Under the pieces are notes generated by a model. That model made no database searches. It saw nothing but the letters and a program-made list of their open reading frames with translations, and was not told the origin of the DNA. DNA of 64,000 nt from Candidatus Poribacteria bacterium (lineage in GTDB: Bacteria > Poribacteria > WGA-4E > WGA-3G): assembly GCA_003635255.1 (NCBI GenBank), contig PYJC01000177.1:201-64200 (forward strand), written 5' to 3'. The position numbers and the translations under genes were made by a program. The stretch's first letter is position 1. Each line of letters starts with the position of its first letter. This document shows, piece by piece, positions 41,159-48,935 of the stretch.

Positions 41159-41461
41159 TTAACTCCCGTGTGGGTCGTCTTTCGCGATCCAGACTTCAGC
41201 ACCGGCAGTTTTCGTGAAGAGTCGGTAATCGAAGCCCTTCTTGACGGTTATATCCAGCACATCACCTTCCGCGGTGAGTTTGATTTCGTTGCCGTTGTAC
41301 CGTGCGTTTTTCCAGGTCCCACCCTCGCGCCGTATTTGCACATGCACTTCATGTGAAGTATAGGTATCGCAAAAGAGCTGGTATTCGCCATACGAATTTT
41401 CACCGAGGATATCGGCATCCGCAGTATGGGTTTGATCGGTTTTCAGAATAACTTTCGCCAT
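41159..41461 (-). CDS. Small beta-rich phage protein
   Basis: 100 residues, all-beta pattern (YQLFCDTYTSHEVHVQIRRE, NEIKLTAEGDVLDITV). The family B repeat places AAGGAAAG 8 bases before the ATG. Virion role guessed from context. Confidence 0.45.
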   Translation of the reverse strand: MAKVILKTDQTHTADADILGENSYGEYQLFCDTYTSHEVHVQIRREGGTWKNARYNGNEIKLTAEGDVLDITVKKGFDYRLFTKTAGAEVWIAKDDPHGS

Positions 41462-41469
41462 TTTTTTAA

Positions 41470-41940
41470 CTTTCCTTGCGGTTCGGTGAGGTAAATCGCA
41501 GCTGTGAAGTGCTATTCCGTCCAGCTAGAAGAAATACCCTATCAAAAACCCTTCCATTACATTACAGGCTACGGTTGTGATGAAAAATTATGAACTATGA
41601 TTTTTGGGATTCAATTAAATAGTTAATGGTTAATGGTTATAAGTTAAAGAGGTTTCTTGTAAGCCCCAACCGTTTGGGAGTATCGGAAACCAAGAACTAA
41701 AAACCAACAACTAATAACTAATAACCATTATAAGGGGGAGCAGATAGCGTCTATAAGGGGAATTCGGCGGGAAAGCAATACATAAGCAATACATAAACAA
41801 TACGGAAAGTTATCAGTACGATTTTTCTGCGAAAAATCTTTCGGTTATCAGTTTTCAGTTAAAGAGGTGTGTTGTGGCAGTAACAGGAACGGTAACCATC
41901 ACAAGCTCTTAACTGGCAACTGGTAACTGGCAACTGACAA
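41470..41940. repeat. Repeat-filled intergenic region
   Basis: No gene. Family B repeat with CCCTATCAAAAACCC insert (41470-41575), GTTATAA heptamer arms (41620-41735), GGGGAATTCGGCGGG with 11-bp AAGCAATACAT units (41773-41805), the GATTTTTCTGCGAAAAATC hairpin (41820-41842), then a CCAGTT heptamer array (41904-41940) after the stop of the next minus-strand gene. Confidence 0.7.
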
Positions 41941-42480
41941 CTATATCTTCATAGCAAGTTGTGCGCCCATGAGTTGTTTGATGGCGTGTCGGAATTGTTC
42001 AACTGTGCAGTGCGTCATATCATAGAAACTTGGGGATGGCGATACCTTCGGGAGTGGCGGATACGGCTCAGCTTCAATTTTGTTGTGTTTTAGCGTGTCT
42101 CCGATGTCGAGTTTGTGGGTGTTACTCGCATCGCGGAATGCCCAGTAGTTGATGTCGAACACAGGGATAGAATCGTAGTCATTCGTTGCGAGGGGGCCGG
42201 AGCTCTGCGCAAGGATGGTGTTTTCAGGCAGGTCAAATTTTTTCAGTGCGGTTTGGATACGGGTCTCGGTGCTATGATCGCACACGATATAGAGATGTAT
42301 CCCCTTCATGATGAGATCGGTATTATTGATAAGGCTGGCGAGGGTCCAGGGTAACATCTTTTCCTGCCAATCGATGTCTTCGGCATGGATGGTGATAAGG
42401 AGTGCGGTGTGTTTGCCGGGGATGAGTGGCACTTCGTATTCAAGCGGGCATTCGGGGAGTTGGGTGCGGATGTCGTTCAT
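41941..42480 (-). CDS. Short glycosyltransferase-like paralogue
   Basis: 179 residues. Residues about 45-100, LPWTLASLINNTDLIMKGIH then LYIVCDHSTETRIQTALKKF, align with AVWAAMSLIRNTDLAERGVG in the first domain of the 1001-residue enzyme. Only the first part of that domain is present and the nucleotide-sugar site is not evident, so it is either a truncated copy or a distinct adaptor. Confidence 0.45.
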   Translation of the reverse strand: MNDIRTQLPECPLEYEVPLIPGKHTALLITIHAEDIDWQEKMLPWTLASLINNTDLIMKGIHLYIVCDHSTETRIQTALKKFDLPENTILAQSSGPLATNDYDSIPVFDINYWAFRDASNTHKLDIGDTLKHNKIEAEPYPPLPKVSPSPSFYDMTHCTVEQFRHAIKQLMGAQLAMKI

Positions 42481-42540
42481 AATAGTTATCAGTTTTCAGT
42501 ACGGTTTCTCTCACTGTGAGGCATGAAAACCTTTCGGTTA

Positions 42541-42792
42541 TCAGTTGCGATCCTCAGATTCGCGAATTGTGAACTGCAGGGTCTGGCACACATCTACCAA
42601 CTTATTGTATGCGACTCTAATATTAAAATCGTCTGTAAATTCTTCAAGTTTCTTACCTATCGTTTCTATATCGGCGATTGCCGATACTGCTGCCTCTACA
42701 TACGCAGCATCGGTTTTGATTTTGCTGGCATGTCCAGGTATGTACTCCAATTGGTTACTCCTTGTGTCGATAACGTAATCCAGCGATTTCAT
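42541..42792 (-). CDS. Small helical phage protein
   Basis: 83 residues from the ATG at 42790-42792, chosen because the family B repeat ends AAGGAAAG 8 bases upstream; the longer frame would simply translate the repeat. Helical (VEAAVSAIADIETIGKKLEE). Function unknown. Confidence 0.5.
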   Translation of the reverse strand: MKSLDYVIDTRSNQLEYIPGHASKIKTDAAYVEAAVSAIADIETIGKKLEEFTDDFNIRVAYNKLVDVCQTLQFTIRESEDRN

Positions 42793-42802
42793 TCTTTTAA
42801 CT

Positions 42803-42883
42803 TTCCTTGCGGTTCGGTGAGGGTGGATAGAAAAACCAACGTTCCTCTCCGTAGATCCGCGCGCCATTACATTACGCGCTACA
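42803..42883 (-). repeat. Family B repeat supplying ribosome site
   Basis: Minus strand: GTAGCGCGTAATGTAATGGC through to CCGCAAGGAAAG, 8 bases before the ATG of the gene at 42541. Confidence 0.75.
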
Positions 42884-42906
42884 GTACCTCTTTAACTGGT
42901 TACTGG

Positions 42907-43203
42907 TTACTTGCAAGGCAGCATTGTGCCGTCTTGGATTTTGAAGAGTCGGTTATCTTCAAAGGTAACCATCAGCGCGCCCTCGTTTTCGGGATTATTG
43001 AGCACGACATCCACTGCGGAGACATCTTCCTGTTTGTAGCTTTTATGTCCGTCCTTCGCATAGAAGTTCGGCATATCGACACACTGATACCAGATCGTTT
43101 GTCCCTCCGACGCTGCTTCCGCCTTCTTCTTTGCGATGTGTTCTTGGATTTTCCCCGGTAGCACGGGTTCATATTCCTGTGGGACGTTCATTCGGTTTTG
43201 CAC
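42907..43203 (-). CDS. Hypothetical phage protein
   Basis: 98 residues from a GTG at 43201-43203 with GGAGGT five bases upstream. GTG overlaps the TAG stop of the RHH gene by one base, so the two are coupled. The stop codon is the first TAA of a heptamer array. An alpha/beta domain may be formed by DVVLNNPENEGALMVTFEDN. Confidence 0.55.
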   Translation of the reverse strand: MQNRMNVPQEYEPVLPGKIQEHIAKKKAEAASEGQTIWYQCVDMPNFYAKDGHKSYKQEDVSAVDVVLNNPENEGALMVTFEDNRLFKIQDGTMLPCK

Positions 43204-43496
43204 TATGACCTCCTTTTCTGCGATTTTGCAATGAAACGGGTTTCCCTCTCAACTGCCTTGCGAATCACCTCTGCTTCAGAGATATTCTGCATCTTCGCCA
43301 TAATTTTGATATTCTGCTGTTGCTGCAGCGTGAAGTATTGGCTTTGCTCTTTCTCCGCTTGGACATCTTTATAGTCGTCAAGTGCGCGTCGGACGATTTC
43401 AACCTTATTCAAGCCTGTTTTTTCGCTCTCCTGTTCGAGCCAGTCGAGTTGCTGCTGCGTCACCTTAAAAGTAACGGGTTTTAGACTACTTGCCAA
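43203..43496 (-). CDS. Double ribbon-helix-helix protein
   Basis: 97 residues with two RHH-like segments: PVTFKVTQQQLDWLEQESEK to VEIVRRALDDY (6-42) and YFTLQQQQNIKIMAKMQNIS to EVIRKAVERE (54-87). Arc/CopG-type regulators bind DNA as such dimers, here possibly within one chain. First gene of the minus-strand block, so it may control the divergent region that holds the packaging genes' leader. Confidence 0.6.
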   Translation of the reverse strand: MASSLKPVTFKVTQQQLDWLEQESEKTGLNKVEIVRRALDDYKDVQAEKEQSQYFTLQQQQNIKIMAKMQNISEAEVIRKAVERETRFIAKSQKRRS

Positions 43497-43936
43497 GGGT
43501 ATCTCCTTGTAAATGGTTATAAGTTATAAGTTAATAGTTATAAGTTAAAGAGGGAAGCCTGGTTGTCGGTTATGCGTTGCTGGTTAGGAGGGATCTGAAA
43601 CGCTCATATTTTTTTCTTACGGTTGCTACCCAGAGCGGCGACACCGGTTACAAAGCACTAATAAAGTATCAGAAACCAAACCTATAACTTATAACTTATA
43701 ACTAAGAACCAACAACTACTCATACCTATTATAGCATAAGCAGCCCATTCTTTCAACGCCCCGAACCCCTTATTTTCTGAAATGTATTGTTTATGTATTG
43801 CTTATGTATTGCTTTCCCAAAAAATTCCACTTCTGAACGCCTCGTACACCACATTATAATTGAGAGTATCAAGAGAAAGGGAAATTCACTGAACGAGCTT
43901 CGTCATTTGACGATGCCCAGATCGCCTAAAAAACCC
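43497..43936. promoter_or_regulatory. Divergent region between tail and packaging operons
   Basis: Holds long GTTATAA-type heptamer arms (43510-43550 and 43680-43705), 11-bp ATGTATTGCTT units at 43782-43815 (inverse of AAGCAATACAT), a TTATAAT sequence at 43852 within an inverted copy of the 20525-20620 element, and CTTCGTCATTTGACGA at 43899. Promoters in both directions are expected but cannot be placed with confidence. Confidence 0.5.
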
Positions 43937-44079
43937 TATGAAAACTTTATGAAAACCTTGCGAAAACCTTGCGAAAACCTTATGAAAACTTTATGAAAAC
44001 CTTGCGAAAACCTTGTGAAAACCTTATGAAAACTTTATGAAAACCTTGCGAAAACCTATCAGAAGTTTGTGAAAACCCC
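43937..44079 (+). repeat. 11-bp phased A-tract array ahead of terminase small subunit
   Basis: Eleven consecutive 11-mers of the form TATGAAAACTT, TATGAAAACCT, TGCGAAAACCT, plus two degenerate ones, ending at the ATG at 44080. They form a 44-bp higher-order unit repeated 2.75 times. A4 tracts spaced 11 bp apart predict bent DNA. Candidate packaging or replication site. Confidence 0.85.
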
Positions 44080-44742
44080 ATGAAAAAACGACACTGGATT
44101 CAACTACATATCCTCGATACGCTTGAAGATGCAGGCGAGATGCATGTTGATGACATCTTCGCCAGTAAGCCTGACGTGAAAAAGTCAACGCGGGATTATC
44201 ATGTTAGGCAACTGACAGAGCGAGGCGAAATAGAAAGGGTTCAAAACGGGATCTATAGGAAACCGGCAGCAACAGATCCACAAACACGGCTCAGTAAAGC
44301 ACGCAAAAAGTTTTCCAGTGACGCGCGGTCAGCCGAAAACAACGAGCAAACAATTAACACGCTGCTGAATACTTATGACGAAGTGTTAGCGATCTTTCAG
44401 GTCTGGGTACTCCAAAACATAGCTTCTGAAAAGATAGACTTTGAAAAGCAACTCCTCTTTATCGAGAACTTCAAATGGCTCACCATGATCGGCGATAAGT
44501 TGATGAAACGGTGGGCGTTGGTGCATGTCGGCTACGATACGAATACACGTCAAGCACAAGAGGATACGAAAGCCAAGATCGAAGCCAAGCAGAAAGAAGC
44601 CATCAAAGACGCACCTATTGAAGAACAAGTCAGCATCATTGGGAGCTTCGATCTCGAAACGAAGCAACTGATTGATAATTTCCCGACCCATGAGGATCTC
44701 GAGAATCTCTCCGAAAAAGACACAGAGGAGATAACGGTTTGA
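44080..44742 (+). CDS. Probable terminase small subunit
   Basis: 220 residues. A winged-helix domain at 1-62 (WIQLHILDTLEDAGEMHVDD, TRDYHVRQLTERGEIERVQN, GIYRK) would bind DNA. The rest is helical with a coiled-coil (about 150-175) and an acidic C-terminus. It ends 3 bases before the large terminase gene and follows an iteron array, as small terminase genes often lie at or beside their own recognition site. No conventional ribosome site because the array abuts the ATG. Confidence 0.6.
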   Translation: MKKRHWIQLHILDTLEDAGEMHVDDIFASKPDVKKSTRDYHVRQLTERGEIERVQNGIYRKPAATDPQTRLSKARKKFSSDARSAENNEQTINTLLNTYDEVLAIFQVWVLQNIASEKIDFEKQLLFIENFKWLTMIGDKLMKRWALVHVGYDTNTRQAQEDTKAKIEAKQKEAIKDAPIEEQVSIIGSFDLETKQLIDNFPTHEDLENLSEKDTEEITV

Positions 44743-44745
44743 CGC

Positions 44746-46188
44746 ATGCAGAAACGATCTGTTATCGGATATGGCCATGGGCATTATCGTCCGTATGCGC
44801 GGATGTGGGATTTATGGGACGCACGTAAAAGTGTGAAAATCGCCGGTGGCACTTACGACGCTGGCAAAACCTTCGGGCTCATCGCCTACATGCACGCGAT
44901 GGCAATACGGTATCCCGGCTCTCGAATGACCTTTGTGCATCGGAGCCTAAACCGTGTGTATCGGAACATCATACCGAGTTACGAGAAATTATTGGGGTAC
45001 AAGCCGACAAGCCGTGATGATCCGAACCCGACACGTGTAACGCGGTTCGGTGGCGAGCGTCCAGAGTTCTTTGAATACGAAACCGGTACCCGGATCTATA
45101 TGAACGGGTTGGATAAACCGCAGAACCTGTTATCCGATTTCTTTGATGCAGGGTTTGTCAACCAAGCGGAACTCGTACCTTTTGACGCGTGGGACGAACT
45201 CACAGCGCGGGTTTCTGAACGTGCCGGCACGATGCCGATCGCAACGCTTGTCGGGGATTGTAACCCGAATGTGCCGCATCATTGGATCCGCCAACAGGCG
45301 AAGGACAAGAAACTTGACTATTTCAGGATGTCGTTTTTGGACAATCCTGAGATTATTCCCGATCAGAAGTCAGATCGACTGATAGCGTTCAAACGTGCAT
45401 TTGAGAACGAACCCGATCCGAAACTGCTGAACAAGATAATGGATCTGTTCACGGAGCCGGGTTTACGGCGTGTTGAGAAACTCAAGAACCTTGAGGGTTT
45501 ACGGTTCAAGCGTGGGTTTCTCGGTCTCTGGGCATCCGGTGAAGGTCTCGTTTTTCAGAAGTTTGAGCCGGAAACGCACATCGTCGATGCAACCATCATG
45601 CCGAACTGGAAACGGTATCTGAGTGTGGACTGGGGAACACGCAACCCATCGAGCGTGATCTGGTGGGCACTTTCACCTGACGACAGACTCTATGCCTACA
45701 AGGAAATCTATAAAACACAGCTGACGAAGCCCGATCTGATACGGTTGATAAAAGAGAATTGCGATCGCTATGACCGTATCCAGTATGCCGCGGTAGACAG
45801 TGCAGACCAAGACGGTGTTGAGCAGCTCCGGCGTGCAGGCTTCCGTGTCAATGAACCCGTAAAAAACAGAATCGCACAAATCCAGGCTGTCCAAGAACGG
45901 TTGAAAGTCGACGCAAGCGGTCAACCGGCGATTATGTTCCTCCGGGATCGGTTGGTGCATCCACCCGATCAAGACCTCAAAGACGAATACCGTCCTGTTG
46001 AGGTTACAGATGAGTTTTTGAGCCTGAGCTACAACGAGAAACGGAAAGGCACGAATAAAGACGATGAGGATACGGTTGGCGACAATCACGGTGTCGACGG
46101 CACAAGCTATTTGGTGCGAAGCCTGGGAACGAAACAGAGTATCGGCAGCGGACGCGTCGTTCACGGCTCGGTCACAATGCGGAGATGA
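44746..46188 (+). CDS. Terminase large subunit
   Basis: 480 residues. ATPase: GGTYDAGKT as Walker A (34-42) and hydrophobic strands before FFDAGFVNQAELVPFDAW as the Walker B/coupling region. RNase-H-like nuclease: first Asp in YLSVDWGTRNPSS (about 297), second in AAVDSADQDG, third in DNHGVDGTSY. This is the motor that cuts and packages DNA into the prohead. Length and motif order are normal for the family. Confidence 0.9.
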   Translation: MQKRSVIGYGHGHYRPYARMWDLWDARKSVKIAGGTYDAGKTFGLIAYMHAMAIRYPGSRMTFVHRSLNRVYRNIIPSYEKLLGYKPTSRDDPNPTRVTRFGGERPEFFEYETGTRIYMNGLDKPQNLLSDFFDAGFVNQAELVPFDAWDELTARVSERAGTMPIATLVGDCNPNVPHHWIRQQAKDKKLDYFRMSFLDNPEIIPDQKSDRLIAFKRAFENEPDPKLLNKIMDLFTEPGLRRVEKLKNLEGLRFKRGFLGLWASGEGLVFQKFEPETHIVDATIMPNWKRYLSVDWGTRNPSSVIWWALSPDDRLYAYKEIYKTQLTKPDLIRLIKENCDRYDRIQYAAVDSADQDGVEQLRRAGFRVNEPVKNRIAQIQAVQERLKVDASGQPAIMFLRDRLVHPPDQDLKDEYRPVEVTDEFLSLSYNEKRKGTNKDDEDTVGDNHGVDGTSYLVRSLGTKQSIGSGRVVHGSVTMRR

Positions 46189-46288
46189 AGGCCGGAAGAT
46201 AGGAAGGGAATAGAAGGGTGGAAGGGTGGAAGTTTCCTAGGGGAAACACCCCATCAAAAACACTTCCAATATTCCAACCTTCCAACCA

Positions 46289-48586
46289 ATGAATATGAAT
46301 CTACAGCGGACACTTCAGAGCCTGAATAAGCGAATTTTCGGTCGGAACCCAGAAACCGTTGCTCAGTCCCGAAACACACGGGCACTTGCTGGGGGTCGGG
46401 TATCGATGCAGGACCCGATCCGATCACAGACGCTGTATCATGTCGCACCACCTGAACGGACCCGGAGCGTTTTTCAGCTGAAGAACTGGACAGAAGAAGA
46501 GCTGCTCCATCTGCCTGTAGATCAGTTCATGAAAGTCGTGACGAGCATCTCTCCGGAAGTGAACAAGGCGTATAAGGATTTCCTACGGAACTGTAATGAA
46601 TCGTGGTACTACCAAGTCGAACCCGAAAGTGCGACACCGGTTATAGACGATTTTATTGCACGGCTGGAGACAAAACACCACGATTTTGATGTGATTTTGG
46701 ATCGGATCTTCGCCGGCATCTACAAAGGCGGCGCGATCTTTATTGAACTCGAATTGAACGCGTCCGCGGATATGGCGATGGACATCGCAGTAATGGACCC
46801 GTATGTGGCACGTTTCCATCGGGTAGGTAACGACTGGATGCTCGGTCAATGGCAGAACGGGAAATGGGTATCTTTACAGGAGGACCCGACGGTGATGTAC
46901 GTGCCTTTTAATGCCGGACCGAATGAACCGTTTGGTAAATCTATGCTGGAATCCGCGCCTTTGGACGTTGTACGGATGCTCGGGGTCATGAACGATTTTC
47001 GGAGGGTTTTGGAATCGCAGGGCTGGGCACGTGCAGACTTTGAAATCAATTCTGAGAAACTCAAGGACTTCATGCCCCCAGAAGTGATCGGTGATGTCGA
47101 AGCGGAAGATGAATTTATCCGGGACTTTATCGACGGCGTGAACAAGATGTACTCGAACCTGAAACCGAATGAAGGATACGGGCATTTGGACATCGTGAAA
47201 GTGAACATGCCGGTGGGTGGTCAGATGCAAAGTTCGTTCTTTGGGTTAGTGGACGGATTGATGCGGTTGTATGATCGGCGTGTCGGTCGGGCTACGGGGT
47301 CAACGCCCATCAAGCAGCACTCTAACGAGAACGTCGCGGAGACACATGCCCGTGAACAGCGCAAGGATTACAGGATCGATATATCGAGTATCCAGTCAAC
47401 CGTTGCAGGGACACTTTCAACAGAATTGGGGTATGTCTTGCGAGCCGAGGGCGTGAAAGGGAAGGTGATGTTCTATTTCGAGAACACACCGGATCCCGAA
47501 GATGTCAAGGCAATGGAAGAAGCCGAAGGTGTCAAAATTGAGAACCTCAAGAAACTCAAAGAGCTACGCGATATGGACGGTATCGATGATGAAGTCTACG
47601 AGGATGCTGTCAACAAGTACAAGGCAGAAAAAAATAAGCATTCCTCCGGGATGCGCAGTTTTGAAGTTAGCGGTTACCAGGGGTCTCCAGTTACCAGTAG
47701 TCGTGAACTTGCGCATTTATGCTGGGATCTCGACTGTCCGCAATGTGGCATTGACCCTGAAGGCGAAAGAGCCGCAACGATTAGCCCGGATGGTTCAGAG
47801 GATCCACTCCCTGTCGTGCCATCCGATTTTGAAGTGACTGCGGTGTTCCTTGAGTCTGCGATCGAATCGTTTGAGGACGTACTTCCAGACTATAAGAATA
47901 TGCTCAACGCCAGGGTCACGGGTATGACGCAAACCGATGCGATTGATACCGTCAAGAAAGGCGATTGGGTCTGGAACCAGCTGACGAAACGGTATCGGAA
48001 TTCCAAGACGAAAAAGACGGTCTCTGCAAACACAGTGCTACAACTGCGTGACGATCTCATTGATTTGAAACGCGACACGTTCAGCGATCTGACGGATAAC
48101 CTCATCAACTCGCGGATTACCGTCCAGGAGTGGGTGCATGAGATGCGGAAACGGATACGCGATGCACACAGTGCGCAGTATATGCTTGCCCGCGGTGGAC
48201 GAAATGCGATGTTCCAAACAGATCTGGACGTGCTGACTGAAATCATTAATGACCAGTTTGGGTACTTGCAGCAGTTTGGCGAGGAGGTCCGTGCCGGTAG
48301 GCTGAGCGCGAAACAGATAACTGCTCGATCAGAGCTCTATGTCGAAGCGTCTACAAATGCGCATGAACAGGCGAAAGCGGCAAGCTTTGATATAACGTTG
48401 CCGCAGTATCCGGGTGATGGGAACCAAGACTGTAACGTGCGATGCCGGTGCCGGTGGGAAATCGAGGAAAAGAAAGACGCTATCGAGGCGTTCTGGCTTT
48501 TGAACGTCGCGGCACAACACTGTGATACGTGCCTCTCAAATGCAGCGAGGTGGGCACCCTATACAATAGTAACCAGTGACCAGTAA
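46289..48586 (+). CDS. Portal protein fused to a MuF-like C-terminal domain
   Basis: 765 residues. The portal part (about 1-450) has the ring-protein pattern around IFAGIYKGGAIFIELELN, MYVPFNAGPNEPFGKSMLES and PIKQHSNENVAETHAREQRK. The C-terminal 200 residues (RKRIRDAHSAQYMLARGGRN, VEASTNAHEQAK, QYPGDGNQDCNVRCRCRWEI) match Mu-F/SPP1 gp7-like minor head domains, so the two are fused. Residues about 463-470 (SGYQGSPVTSS) derive from a CCAGTTACCAG-type repeat, and the last residues (IVTSDQ) are read from the downstream heptamer array. Confidence 0.75.
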   Translation: MNMNLQRTLQSLNKRIFGRNPETVAQSRNTRALAGGRVSMQDPIRSQTLYHVAPPERTRSVFQLKNWTEEELLHLPVDQFMKVVTSISPEVNKAYKDFLRNCNESWYYQVEPESATPVIDDFIARLETKHHDFDVILDRIFAGIYKGGAIFIELELNASADMAMDIAVMDPYVARFHRVGNDWMLGQWQNGKWVSLQEDPTVMYVPFNAGPNEPFGKSMLESAPLDVVRMLGVMNDFRRVLESQGWARADFEINSEKLKDFMPPEVIGDVEAEDEFIRDFIDGVNKMYSNLKPNEGYGHLDIVKVNMPVGGQMQSSFFGLVDGLMRLYDRRVGRATGSTPIKQHSNENVAETHAREQRKDYRIDISSIQSTVAGTLSTELGYVLRAEGVKGKVMFYFENTPDPEDVKAMEEAEGVKIENLKKLKELRDMDGIDDEVYEDAVNKYKAEKNKHSSGMRSFEVSGYQGSPVTSSRELAHLCWDLDCPQCGIDPEGERAATISPDGSEDPLPVVPSDFEVTAVFLESAIESFEDVLPDYKNMLNARVTGMTQTDAIDTVKKGDWVWNQLTKRYRNSKTKKTVSANTVLQLRDDLIDLKRDTFSDLTDNLINSRITVQEWVHEMRKRIRDAHSAQYMLARGGRNAMFQTDLDVLTEIINDQFGYLQQFGEEVRAGRLSAKQITARSELYVEASTNAHEQAKAASFDITLPQYPGDGNQDCNVRCRCRWEIEEKKDAIEAFWLLNVAAQHCDTCLSNAARWAPYTIVTSDQ

Positions 48587-48606
48587 CCAGTGACCAGTTA
48601 AGAAAG
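48573..48606 (+). repeat. Heptamer array overlapping a stop codon
   Basis: Units of AGTAACC and AGTGACC ending CAGTTAAGAAAGG; it provides the TAA of the portal gene and ends at the next gene's ribosome site. Confidence 0.8.
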
Positions 48607-48616
48607 GAAGGGAAAC

Positions 48617-48880
48617 ATGAATAGCATTGCTTTTACTTTCAGAAACCGATTTATTTTAGTCAAGCGGAATGAAAACCCTATTTTGTTTCATATCACTTTT
48701 TGGTTAATCCAACCCTATAAGTTGGTAAGAGCAGGATGGCACTTAACATCAGACCGTGCGCGTATACAACCGATAAAAAACGGGATACACCGCAGATGCT
48801 ATAAGGCTGTCCGACACATGGTCACTTGGATTATGTTTTCTGGTTTTAGTCCGTATAGTCGCAGGAAACTTGATTATTGA
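48617..48880 (+). CDS. Hypothetical basic protein
   Basis: 87 residues with AAGGAAGGG before the ATG. Basic and aromatic (FHITFWLIQPYKLVRAGWHL; RRCYKAVRHMVTWIMFSG). No family recognised; context suggests a small phage protein between portal and protease genes. Confidence 0.4.
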   Translation: MNSIAFTFRNRFILVKRNENPILFHITFWLIQPYKLVRAGWHLTSDRARIQPIKNGIHRRCYKAVRHMVTWIMFSGFSPYSRRKLDY

Positions 48881-48925
48881 ACACTGGTAACTGGGCACTG
48901 GCAACTGGTAACTGATACAAAGGAG
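48881..48925 (+). repeat. Heptamer arm (ACTGGTA type) ahead of a ribosome site
   Basis: ACTGGTAACTGGGCACTGGC onwards, complementary to the array at 48573, lying 10 bases before AAAGGAG. Confidence 0.75.
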
Positions 48926-48935
48926 AGTAAACCCA

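Noticed and set aside
42793-42867. N-terminal extension of the gene at 42541
   Set aside because: It only translates the family B repeat; the ribosome site in the repeat points to the ATG at 42792.
43937-44079. CRISPR or coding interpretation of the 11-bp array
   Set aside because: No spacers; the frame through it is low-complexity and 11 is not a multiple of 3.
44386-44784. Minus-strand frame opposite the small terminase
   Set aside because: Shadow frame; no start signal and conflicts with the terminase genes.
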